In this document: one piece after another, positions 41,912 to 49,951 of the stretch
Layout of the letters: each line of letters opens with the position of its first letter
Numbering within the stretch: position 1 is the first letter of the stretch
Source of the DNA: Verrucomicrobia bacterium LW23
Lineage (GTDB): Bacteria > Verrucomicrobiota > Verrucomicrobiia > Methylacidiphilales > UBA1321
Assembly (NCBI GenBank): GCA_003054695.1
Contig: QAZA01000017.1
Coordinates: forward strand, 186,001 to 250,000
Reading direction: 5' to 3'
Length of the DNA: 64,000 nucleotides
Notes under the pieces: model-generated
Databases searched by the model: none
What the model was told of the DNA's origin: nothing
The model's input: the letters and a program-made list of their open reading frames with translations, nothing else
Program-made: the position numbers and the translations under genes

Positions 41912-44056
41912 TTACTTGACGATGAGATCCTCCAGAAACTCCGACAGCGGCCGCGTGCCGCTGACGAGCAGGTGGTCGCGGGCGCGGGTGCAGGCGACGT
42001 AAAGGAGGTGGCGCTCGGTGTTGTAGACTTCCTCCAGGTCGGCTTCTTCGGCGATGGACTCGATGCGCTCCTGCAGCGGGATGATCTCGTCATCGCAGGC
42101 CATGACGGCGACAGCGCGGAACTCCAGGCCTTTGGCCAGGTGCATGGTGCTGAGGGTGATTGCGCCGGCTGGGGTGGCTTCTGAGCCCGCGGTCAGGATG
42201 TGCGCGGGTAGTTCCGCTGCCTGCGCGGCTGCCTCGGCGCGGGGCAGCTCCGCCTCGGAGCGCACGAAAATCGCGAACTCGTGCGGAGGGATTCCGGGCA
42301 CGGCCTCCGCTCCTTCCGCGCCCTCCGAATGTTTGCGAAGCCACGCTGCTACGGCGGCGATTTCCTCGTCCTCGTCCGCAAAGCTCTGGATCTCCGGCGC
42401 CGGGCCGTTGAAGACCGAAATGGCGTCGCGCTTTTCGGCGTCGCCGTCCATCTCCGTAACCTCGTCCCCTAGCAGCCGGTCGGCCTGCGTGCGGATTTGA
42501 TGCGAAGTGCGGTAGTTGACGCGCAGCGTGCGGGAGCGGCCGCGCAGATCGACGCCCAGTTTAGCCCAGGAGAAGGGCTGCTGGAAGATGCGCTGGCCCT
42601 GATCGCCCGTGAAGAACAGCGCATCCGGGCGACGGGCGAGTGCGGCGAGAAAGCGCAGTTGCGCCACGCCCATGTCCTGCGCCTCGTCCACCACGGCAAA
42701 GTCATATACCGGGTGCGCGGCCTCCCTTATCACCGGCGCCACGCGGGTAAAGATTTCCGCCTGCGTTACCAGGCCCCGTGCCGCAACCGCCGCCCGCACC
42801 ACGGCAAACACGCCCCACAGATAGCGGCGCTGCGCTTCGGAGAGGCGCGTCCGGCGGCCGAGGCGGGGGACGTCGCGGTACCCCTCCCAGGTGTCCAGCT
42901 GCCATGCGTCGACCACGCCCTCCCACTCGCCGGCCAAAAAGCGCGGGGTAAAGCGGCGGCCGCCCGGTGGGGGACCGGCGGCTGCGATCGCCTCGGCAAT
43001 CAGCCCGCCGATATCGGATGCGTCCGCGAGCGCAACCGCCCGCCCCTGGGCGCAGTGCGCGCGGTAAAGCCGGGTGCCTACGGAGTCCAGCGCCTCCACG
43101 TCAATGCGCTCCGCCAGGCGAGGCTCGTTGGAGACGAGGCGGCGAACGCGAACGCGCAGCGCCTCCGCCAGCACAGGCGAGAATGTGGTGAGCAGCACGC
43201 GCGCCTCCGGATGGCTGCGTGCCAGCCACACGGTGCGGTGCAGTGCTACAATCGTCTTACCGGTGCCGGCGGAGCCCGAGACGCGGGCCGGGCCCCTGTA
43301 TTCGCGCTCTACGGATTGCCTCTGATCCGGATGTAGGAAGACCGACCACTTGTCCCAGGGAAACTCAAGGGCGCGCTGCAGTTCCTCCACATTGGCCATC
43401 ACGCGGAAGCGGCGCTGTGCGTCGGGGTGATCGAATGGATTGCCGCCGTCGCCTGTCGTCACAGCCGCAGGCTTAGGCTTGCCGCCTGTAGCCAGCTCTA
43501 GCAGTGCCTCGCCGGCTTCGGCGGGCAGTCGCCCGGCAACCGCAAGCAGGGCATCTTCGGTGGTAACGCCGCGCACATCGTCCAGCCACTCCGGCGGCAC
43601 GCCGTAGCTCAGCAAGTCGACATCCGCCATGGTGCTGAAGAGATCTCCAAGGGGTCTCCCCGGCGTGTGGGTCCCGCGGACCTCCACCTCCTTGTGCACA
43701 TAGGTCGGCACCACAATTTCCTTCACCGTTTCACGAATCTCCACCAACTGCGCGGCGCCGGTGTGGGGATGCGTCTCCAGCTTGCGGCACTCCGCCCAGG
43801 TGTAGGCTTTGTCGTGGTGATCCACGTAGCACAGCAGCAGGTTGGCCGCACTTTTGTGCACAATAAGCCGGATGTCCTTGTTCACGCGCACGGACCAGAA
43901 ATGCTTGTCCTTGGCCTTGTCCAGCTTGTGGAAGCTCATGCCGTTGCCGGCCGGATTGAGCTGCAGATCAAAGGCCGTCATCTTCGTGGCCTTCTGTTCG
44001 TCGCCGGTAAGGCGGCCAAGGCTGTCGGTAAACGTAGCAGACAAAAGTATATTCAT
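41912..44056 (-). CDS. RelE-like domain fused to UvrD/PcrA-type superfamily 1 helicase
   Basis: 714 residues. Residues 1-95 resemble a RelE/ParE toxin fold (FHKLDKAKDKHFWSVRVNKD, then IRLIVHKSAANLLLCYVDHH). After a linker the helicase is complete: Walker A GSAGTGKT (261-268), motif II VVDEAQD, motif III TGDQGQRIFQ, motif IV RTLRVNYRTSHQIR, motif V STMHLAKGLEFRAV and motif VI YVACTRARDHLL. It should unwind DNA 3'-5' with ATP. The start overlaps the end of the OLD-type nuclease gene by 4 bp (ATGA), so they are co-translated; class 2 OLD plus UvrD is the Gabija arrangement. GC is high (a sampled 60-bp line has 39 G+C), unlike its partner gene. Confidence 0.88.
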   Translation of the reverse strand: MNILLSATFTDSLGRLTGDEQKATKMTAFDLQLNPAGNGMSFHKLDKAKDKHFWSVRVNKDIRLIVHKSAANLLLCYVDHHDKAYTWAECRKLETHPHTGAAQLVEIRETVKEIVVPTYVHKEVEVRGTHTPGRPLGDLFSTMADVDLLSYGVPPEWLDDVRGVTTEDALLAVAGRLPAEAGEALLELATGGKPKPAAVTTGDGGNPFDHPDAQRRFRVMANVEELQRALEFPWDKWSVFLHPDQRQSVEREYRGPARVSGSAGTGKTIVALHRTVWLARSHPEARVLLTTFSPVLAEALRVRVRRLVSNEPRLAERIDVEALDSVGTRLYRAHCAQGRAVALADASDIGGLIAEAIAAAGPPPGGRRFTPRFLAGEWEGVVDAWQLDTWEGYRDVPRLGRRTRLSEAQRRYLWGVFAVVRAAVAARGLVTQAEIFTRVAPVIREAAHPVYDFAVVDEAQDMGVAQLRFLAALARRPDALFFTGDQGQRIFQQPFSWAKLGVDLRGRSRTLRVNYRTSHQIRTQADRLLGDEVTEMDGDAEKRDAISVFNGPAPEIQSFADEDEEIAAVAAWLRKHSEGAEGAEAVPGIPPHEFAIFVRSEAELPRAEAAAQAAELPAHILTAGSEATPAGAITLSTMHLAKGLEFRAVAVMACDDEIIPLQERIESIAEEADLEEVYNTERHLLYVACTRARDHLLVSGTRPLSEFLEDLIVK

Positions 44057-45795
44057 GCTTTTAAATCAGCAATATGTTGAGTGATAAATTTAATTGCAGT
44101 AGCGATATCATCCGGGACTTCATTTGGCTGCATCTCCTTTATGATCTGTCGAACTGTAATGGAGACTTTGTATTTCTCTTGCGACCACCGCGCAATTGAA
44201 GCGAAAAGCGCTTTTCCGCTTACTGTATAGGGGCCACCATTAGTATTCCACCTATCATTAACAATACTGCGTGCAGCAGAATTAGCAGCAGGCAGACCGC
44301 TTTTTCTCTTTATTTGTATTATATTGTCCGCGTAACTATCTATGGTGCTTTCTTTTAATTCTTCAGCAAATTGCCTAATTGCATCAGCGACATCGCTTAG
44401 TTCTAGTGCGTTAGACGATTTGCTTTTGATTAGACGATAAACTGCTTCAGGAACCAATGCGTAATTTTCAATTTCTTTAGCTTTCCATATTGTTAGATCT
44501 ACTCCATATTCTCGGGCCTCTTTATACCGCTTATCTATTTCTTCTGAATCATGATAGTCGCGATCAAGAATACAAATTACTCGTAAATCAAGATTATTTT
44601 TCCTCAAAAGATGTGCGATATTAATCACGGATGGCCACATGCTCCACCCTCCAATGTCACTGTTTGGAATTACGTCTATAGGAATATCGGCGTTTGGTTC
44701 TAATGCGTTCTGAAACGCTTTCAAGAAAGCCATATCTTCACCTTCTAGAAGTATAATACGATTGTATAAACCCAAGCGAGCTAAGCTTAAATTGTGGATA
44801 CTTCCAATATTCCGCAATAATTCCTGCACTCCATCGTGGGAGACTGCAGACTTCGATATCTTGTATACACGGTTTAGCGCAACAATCGATTCAGGTTCAA
44901 CTTCGGCCAGCATTTCTGGAGAATGAGTTGCAACAATAAATTGCTTTCTTTGCTGCAATAACATCCGAATCAATCTCCGCTGCAGATCTGCGTGCATGTA
45001 TACATCAGGCTCATCTAAAATAATCACTTCGGAGTCAAAGTTTCTGCAAAGAAACCACAAAGTCTGAAGCCACATCTGAACCCCATGTCCCATCCATGCT
45101 GCTTCGGCAGTGAAGTCTCCATCTCGAACAAGCAAGGCAATTCTACTTTTTGGATCTAGAAGATCTGGTTCTTCAAGTTGTGATATTGAAAGCCCAGGCC
45201 ACGAATCAGCAACAAGGTTCTTGAAGGTCGGAAGAAGCTCTTTGTACAATAAGATTTGATTTCTGAAATGGAGGGATGATCTTAGAGTATGCAAGTTATT
45301 TTTAATATAATCATCGGTTAGTTTATGTTCCTCAATTGATAGAGGAAAAATTTGCGGCAATATGCTAACCTTCGGTATATTTGCTGATTTTAGCGCATCT
45401 CTACTTGTAACGCGCTTACCATTTGCTAAAAAGATCTGGGCAAAAATCTCCATTTTTTCGCCAACGAGAATTTCAATCTTAGATCCACTTGTAAATGTAG
45501 CGGTAACTTTTGCAGGTGCATTTCCATAACCATAAAACAGACACTCACTATGAATAAATATGGAATCTATACTTGGCCTAAGTCCCTTTGAATGCAAGGG
45601 CATATCTAAACTTTCCGGGGCAGATTTGAAGCCTAGAGTGTACATTCTTTCTGTTACGAGTGATACTAGACGAAGACCTTCTACGCATGTAGATTTTCCT
45701 GCGTTATTCTTGCCTACGAGCAGGGACTGACCACTAAACTCAATCGTATGGTCACTAAAGCAGCGAAAATTGTGAAGATTTAATCGGGTCAGCAT
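44053..45795 (-). CDS. OLD-family ATPase/TOPRIM endonuclease (class 2, GajA-like)
   Basis: 580 residues. The N-terminal ABC-type ATPase has LLVGKNNAGKST (Walker A, K34-S35), GHGVQMWLQT (signature-like, about 236), VIILDEPDVYMHADLQ (Walker B, D261-E262) and VATHSPE (H291). The C-terminal TOPRIM domain has IILLEGEDMAFLKAF (E351, E353) and ICILDRDYHDSEE (D411, D413), the metal-binding residues of a DNA nicking/cleaving centre. Length and the overlapping downstream UvrD-type helicase match the class 2 OLD arrangement known from Gabija anti-phage defence. The gene is strikingly AT-rich (a sampled 60-bp line has 23 G+C) against its GC-rich neighbours, a sign of separate origin. It starts 17 bp after the mod stop. 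Confidence 0.88.
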   Translation of the reverse strand: MLTRLNLHNFRCFSDHTIEFSGQSLLVGKNNAGKSTCVEGLRLVSLVTERMYTLGFKSAPESLDMPLHSKGLRPSIDSIFIHSECLFYGYGNAPAKVTATFTSGSKIEILVGEKMEIFAQIFLANGKRVTSRDALKSANIPKVSILPQIFPLSIEEHKLTDDYIKNNLHTLRSSLHFRNQILLYKELLPTFKNLVADSWPGLSISQLEEPDLLDPKSRIALLVRDGDFTAEAAWMGHGVQMWLQTLWFLCRNFDSEVIILDEPDVYMHADLQRRLIRMLLQQRKQFIVATHSPEMLAEVEPESIVALNRVYKISKSAVSHDGVQELLRNIGSIHNLSLARLGLYNRIILLEGEDMAFLKAFQNALEPNADIPIDVIPNSDIGGWSMWPSVINIAHLLRKNNLDLRVICILDRDYHDSEEIDKRYKEAREYGVDLTIWKAKEIENYALVPEAVYRLIKSKSSNALELSDVADAIRQFAEELKESTIDSYADNIIQIKRKSGLPAANSAARSIVNDRWNTNGGPYTVSGKALFASIARWSQEKYKVSITVRQIIKEMQPNEVPDDIATAIKFITQHIADLKA

Positions 45796-45812
45796 TGAGT
45801 TTTACTTTTATA

Positions 45813-48800
45813 TTAAATCTTAAACACCTTCATCACCTCATCCCCCAGGTGGTTGATGACTTTGACCGCGATGCGGCCCGAGCGGGGGCGGCGGAAGGGG
45901 CGGGAGGTGTCGCTGTTGAGTGTGGCCCAGGCTTCCTCGTTGATCTCTGCCTTTAGCGTGGTGCGCAGCGCTTTGTAGGGATCGCTGGCGCCGAGGAAAT
46001 AGGCGTGGCGGACGAAGAAGCTTTCCTCGTTATAGTCCGTATCCACAAACCAGCAGGCGATGCCTTCCGGGCCGTTGCTTACCACCTCGCCGGTTTGCGG
46101 GCGGAAGATATCGACACCGCGAACCTTGACGCGCCAGCGGCCATCGGGGTCGGCTATCAGCTCAATGTCGGGCTCGCCAAAAATGACGAAGAGGTTGGCT
46201 TTGGCGGTGGTTTTCAGGTCGTCGGCCATGTGCAGGTCGGCGTTCATGCGCGCCTTCAGCACGGGGATGCGGCCCAGCTTGTTAAAGTCCGTGGTGTGCG
46301 CCTCGTAGTTAAAGGCGCAGGAGATGAGCACGTCGAATCCGGCGTCGCCCGCCTCGCGCGCGGCGCTTACCAGGTCGGCGCGCTGCACGGTGCCGAACTC
46401 CGGGCCGATGAAGATGGCGGCGCGGCGCGGGGTGTCGCCCTCCAGATAGCGGCCTTCGGCGCACACGTACTCGCCGGGCCAGAGGGTAAGGGTGGTGAAG
46501 GTGATTTTGTCCTCCTTGTGCGCCTGCTGTACGCCGGCGGCGCGCAGGTTCTCCAGAATCATCTGGGGGAAGGACTGACGCGCGGCGATCTCCGGGTCGG
46601 CCTCGCGCACCACGGCCGGGTCGATGAGGTCGTCGTTCTCGTCCACGCCCAGCATGCGGTGGGGGCTGAGGCTCTCGACGGTAAACGGGCCGGCCACGCG
46701 GACTTTCTTCTTGTCCTCGTAGGGCTTGTCGTACAGGTACTCAAACTCGGCCTTGGCGGCGATCGACGCGTCGATTTCCTTCTGGCGCTTGATGCGGGCG
46801 TCCCAGAACTCCAGCAGGGCGATGGCGTAGTAGATGGCCGGCGTGCCTTCCATCATGCCGCTGGGCTCACACAGGAATTCTTCATCGAGATCCAGCTTTT
46901 TGCCACCCCGACGCGCCTCCTCCACCCGTTGTGCGTACAATTCGGCGGCTTTGCGCTGGCTGGCGATGAAGGCGGGTGTTTCGCGCTCCACCATGTGACG
47001 CTTGTAGTGCTCCACGGCGCGGAGCTCGAAGTCCTGCATCGGCAGGGGGCACTCGCGCGGCACGGTCCATTCCTCGTACTTGCTGGGTAGAGCGGCAACG
47101 GCTTGTTGATACGCCTTGATGGCAGCGGGATCGTGGATGGCGAAGGGCTCGGCGGCGTTTTCCTTGAGTATGTCGGTCAGGTCGCGCAGCTTGCTCAGGC
47201 GCTTCCGGATCTCGGGCTGCCATTTGTCCCAGATCACGTCGATCTCGGCGTTGTTGGCGATGGATTTGAGGGTAATGTGCGGCACGCGCTCGTAGACAAA
47301 GCCCTGGCGCAGGTTGCCGCGCACCGGCCGCGAGCTCGGCGCCGTCCGCGTCACCTCCGCCTCCTTGCGCTGCCCCTCCACGGAGTCCGCCAGCAAGTAG
47401 TACGGATACCGCGCCCCCATGATGCGGGCGCGGGCTAATGCGAGCGCCACCCGCGATGTGTCGATGGTGATCCAGCGCCGGCCCCACTGCTCTGCGACAT
47501 AGGCGGTGGTGCCGGACCCGCACGTGGGGTCGAGCACGAGGTCGCCCGGATTCGGGGCCATTAAGATGCATCGCTCGATAACCTTCGTGTTCGTTTGTAC
47601 AACGTACATCTTGTCGTCGGTAAAGCTACCTGAACCCGTGTCGGTCCAGATATTCCCATGAACCGCAACATCAAAATCGTTGTGAAAACGAATATATTGA
47701 ATAGAGTTTTCTGCTATATGGATTCGACAAGCCTTTGCAAGCCTTGACATGCCGACAGGATAGTTAGCTTTCCAATGGGAGTTTTTAGCCCATGTATCAT
47801 AAATCTTGCCACGAAAATCGAATGGTTGAGGTTCCTTGCTACGGCCCTGTGAAATTATGTTATCTGGCTTATAGGGTTTTGAACCCTCAGGGATTGCCTG
47901 TTCTCCACGTTGTTCTCTAGAAGATACGCCTCTATAAGTAAAGTCATTCAAAAACAACCATCTTGCATTGCCATCGCCTAAAACAAATTCCTTTCGATAA
48001 AACGGTGTGTTCGCTTTTCCATTTGTCTTAAGTCTTTTGTACCAAAGCACAAAATCCGACATATTTCCTAAATAATTTGCCTCAAATCCTGTTGTGGTTT
48101 GTACCGTGATCTGGCTAACAAAATTCTCCTCCCCAAACACCTCATCCATCAGTGCCCGCACGCGGTGCACATTCTCGTCCCCTATCTGCACAAAGATCGA
48201 GCCGGACTCCGTCAGCAGATCCCTGGCCACCGTCAGCCGGTCCCTCAAATACGTCAGGTAGCTGTGGATGCCGTCGCGCCACGTATCGCGAAACGCCTTG
48301 ACCTGCTCGGGCTCCCTCGTGATGTGGTCCGCCTTGCCGTCCTTGACGTCGCGGCTGGTGGTGCTCCACTGGAAGTTGCTGTTGAACTTGATGCCGTAGG
48401 GCGGGTCCAGGTAGATGCACTGCACCTTGCCGCGCAGGCCTTCGCGCTCGGCCAGGCTGGCCATGACCTGCAGGCTGTCGCCCAGGATCATGCGGTTGGT
48501 CCAGTTGCTGTCGTGCTGATAAAACTCGGTCTTGTCCGCGCCGTCGGGGATGCCGTTGAAATCCTGCTTAAAGAGATCGAGCATGAACTGCCCCTGCGCG
48601 TCCTCGCTGGGGTCCACCGCGCCGGCGCCGCCCTCCCGCAGCTCGCGCTGGTAGCGCAGCAGGTCGTCCACCAGCGTTTTGGCGCGCACCTTCTCCTGGA
48701 TGTAGAGGGGCGGAGCCTGCACCACCAGGTCGCTCCAGTCCTGCAAATCCTTGCCGCGCCACACCAGTTGCGGGTCCAGATCCACATTGCGCGGGTACTT

Positions 48801-48944
48801 CACCGCCACGGGCTTCTGGTCATCCTTGTCCATAACGGACTGGTACTCCGCCGTAGGTATATTCCTGCGCTTATCCGCCTCATGCGTAAAGGCTTCCACC
48901 GTTTTGGAGGGTGCGTCTATGGGTGTTGCTTTATTCTTTTTCAT
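45813..48944 (-). CDS. mod: Site-specific DNA methyltransferase (Mod-like, beta class, Type III-type)
   Basis: 1043 residues. Catalytic motif IV DPPYG (about 180-184, in VQCIYLDPPYG) precedes the SAM-binding motif I DPTCGSGTT (about 471-479), the order of beta-class adenine or N4-cytosine methylases such as Type III Mod. Between them (about 271-451) lies the expected target-recognition region, which is AT-rich and unlike the rest. The 500-residue C-terminal extension is longer than in classical Mod and resembles large Mod proteins paired with BPTD_3080-type Res. It methylates host sites and, with Res, forms the restriction complex. Its start overlaps the NYN gene by 14 bp. Confidence 0.9.
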   Translation of the reverse strand: MKKNKATPIDAPSKTVEAFTHEADKRRNIPTAEYQSVMDKDDQKPVAVKYPRNVDLDPQLVWRGKDLQDWSDLVVQAPPLYIQEKVRAKTLVDDLLRYQRELREGGAGAVDPSEDAQGQFMLDLFKQDFNGIPDGADKTEFYQHDSNWTNRMILGDSLQVMASLAEREGLRGKVQCIYLDPPYGIKFNSNFQWSTTSRDVKDGKADHITREPEQVKAFRDTWRDGIHSYLTYLRDRLTVARDLLTESGSIFVQIGDENVHRVRALMDEVFGEENFVSQITVQTTTGFEANYLGNMSDFVLWYKRLKTNGKANTPFYRKEFVLGDGNARWLFLNDFTYRGVSSREQRGEQAIPEGSKPYKPDNIISQGRSKEPQPFDFRGKIYDTWAKNSHWKANYPVGMSRLAKACRIHIAENSIQYIRFHNDFDVAVHGNIWTDTGSGSFTDDKMYVVQTNTKVIERCILMAPNPGDLVLDPTCGSGTTAYVAEQWGRRWITIDTSRVALALARARIMGARYPYYLLADSVEGQRKEAEVTRTAPSSRPVRGNLRQGFVYERVPHITLKSIANNAEIDVIWDKWQPEIRKRLSKLRDLTDILKENAAEPFAIHDPAAIKAYQQAVAALPSKYEEWTVPRECPLPMQDFELRAVEHYKRHMVERETPAFIASQRKAAELYAQRVEEARRGGKKLDLDEEFLCEPSGMMEGTPAIYYAIALLEFWDARIKRQKEIDASIAAKAEFEYLYDKPYEDKKKVRVAGPFTVESLSPHRMLGVDENDDLIDPAVVREADPEIAARQSFPQMILENLRAAGVQQAHKEDKITFTTLTLWPGEYVCAEGRYLEGDTPRRAAIFIGPEFGTVQRADLVSAAREAGDAGFDVLISCAFNYEAHTTDFNKLGRIPVLKARMNADLHMADDLKTTAKANLFVIFGEPDIELIADPDGRWRVKVRGVDIFRPQTGEVVSNGPEGIACWFVDTDYNEESFFVRHAYFLGASDPYKALRTTLKAEINEEAWATLNSDTSRPFRRPRSGRIAVKVINHLGDEVMKVFKI

Positions 48945-49788
48945 CCGAGGAAGGGGTCAGGAGATTAGCGGAGGAAGCATCGCTTTTATTGGGCGGGCGC
49001 TGAAATGCCGATACGACACCATCCACGTGCTCGTGGAGGTCGTCATTGACGCTTTGCCAGAGCGGATCCAGCAGGAATTCGACACCTTCACGTCTGGCCA
49101 GTTTTGCGGCGGGTACAAAATCACTGTCCCCGGTTACGAGAATGATGGTGTCCACTTGCTTTTTGAGTGTCAGCGTAGAGATATCGAGTCCGATACGCAT
49201 ATCCACCCCTTTTTGGCGCAGGCCGAGGCGAAGGTAGTTGGGATCAAGGCCTCGCCATGCGTCGGCAATCACGGCGAGTTTGTCGGCATCAGCGACTGTG
49301 AGCGGCTGCGGAACCGTTCCACCCTTTGCATGAGTAATGGCTCCATCCAGGACGTTTACCCATTCGCGTATCCTGAGCAGCTTCTTCGTCATCTGCTCAT
49401 CCTTGATATGCCAACCGCTCTCTTTCGTCACCTTGCCAAGTCGAAGAGCAAATTTGCGTTGCCGTCGCATCTCATCAAAAAGTTCAGCTCGAAAGACTGC
49501 TTCATCTGTCTTGGCGAACTGGACCTGTTGGTTTAGCAGCGGATGATGCGCAATGTCCTTGTACGGCTCCGCGTCGTAGTAAAATAGTCTGTAAACATGA
49601 TCCAACCAGCGGCTGTGAAGCGTGTTGAATTGCTCACCAGTTAGTCGCTGTACATGACGCTTGCACAGCATGCGGGCTGAGTCGGCAACTGCCTTCGCGG
49701 TATCACAAAAATGGGGCGGAACAAGCCGAGACAAACGCTTGAGGAAAAATCCCCCATCGATGAGAATAGCTACCCTGCGTATTCTCAC
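48931..49788 (-). CDS. NYN-domain (PIN-like) predicted nuclease
   Basis: 285 residues. The Asp motifs of the NYN/PIN-like fold are visible: VAILIDGGFFLKRL (about 6-19), KGVDMRIGLDIS (about 193-204) and ILVTGDSDFVPAAKLARREG (about 216-235). Such proteins are usually metal-dependent RNases. The C-terminus (about 260-285) is a hydrophilic tail overlapping the mod start by 14 bp. It sits between res and mod, codirectional with both, so it is a likely accessory of the restriction system. Which nucleic acid it cuts, if any, is not shown. Confidence 0.85.
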   Translation of the reverse strand: MRIRRVAILIDGGFFLKRLSRLVPPHFCDTAKAVADSARMLCKRHVQRLTGEQFNTLHSRWLDHVYRLFYYDAEPYKDIAHHPLLNQQVQFAKTDEAVFRAELFDEMRRQRKFALRLGKVTKESGWHIKDEQMTKKLLRIREWVNVLDGAITHAKGGTVPQPLTVADADKLAVIADAWRGLDPNYLRLGLRQKGVDMRIGLDISTLTLKKQVDTIILVTGDSDFVPAAKLARREGVEFLLDPLWQSVNDDLHEHVDGVVSAFQRPPNKSDASSANLLTPSSDEKE

Positions 49789-49951
49789 AGAACACCCCCA
49801 ACAAAGAAAAAGCCCCAGGATTTCTGCGCAGTCTCAGGATAAGGGAGACAGCATACTCTCAAGGGGCGGATGTAAGTAATGTATGACATGGGCAATGAAT
49901 AGTCAAATTGAAAAGGATCAAAATGAAAGAATAGAAGGTGTATTTGCCGCG

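Noticed and set aside
40831-45795. Canonical Gabija (gajA-gajB) label
   Set aside because: The OLD + UvrD pairing fits, but the helicase is longer, has a RelE-like N-terminal domain, and a third gene follows. Gabija-like is as far as the sequence supports.
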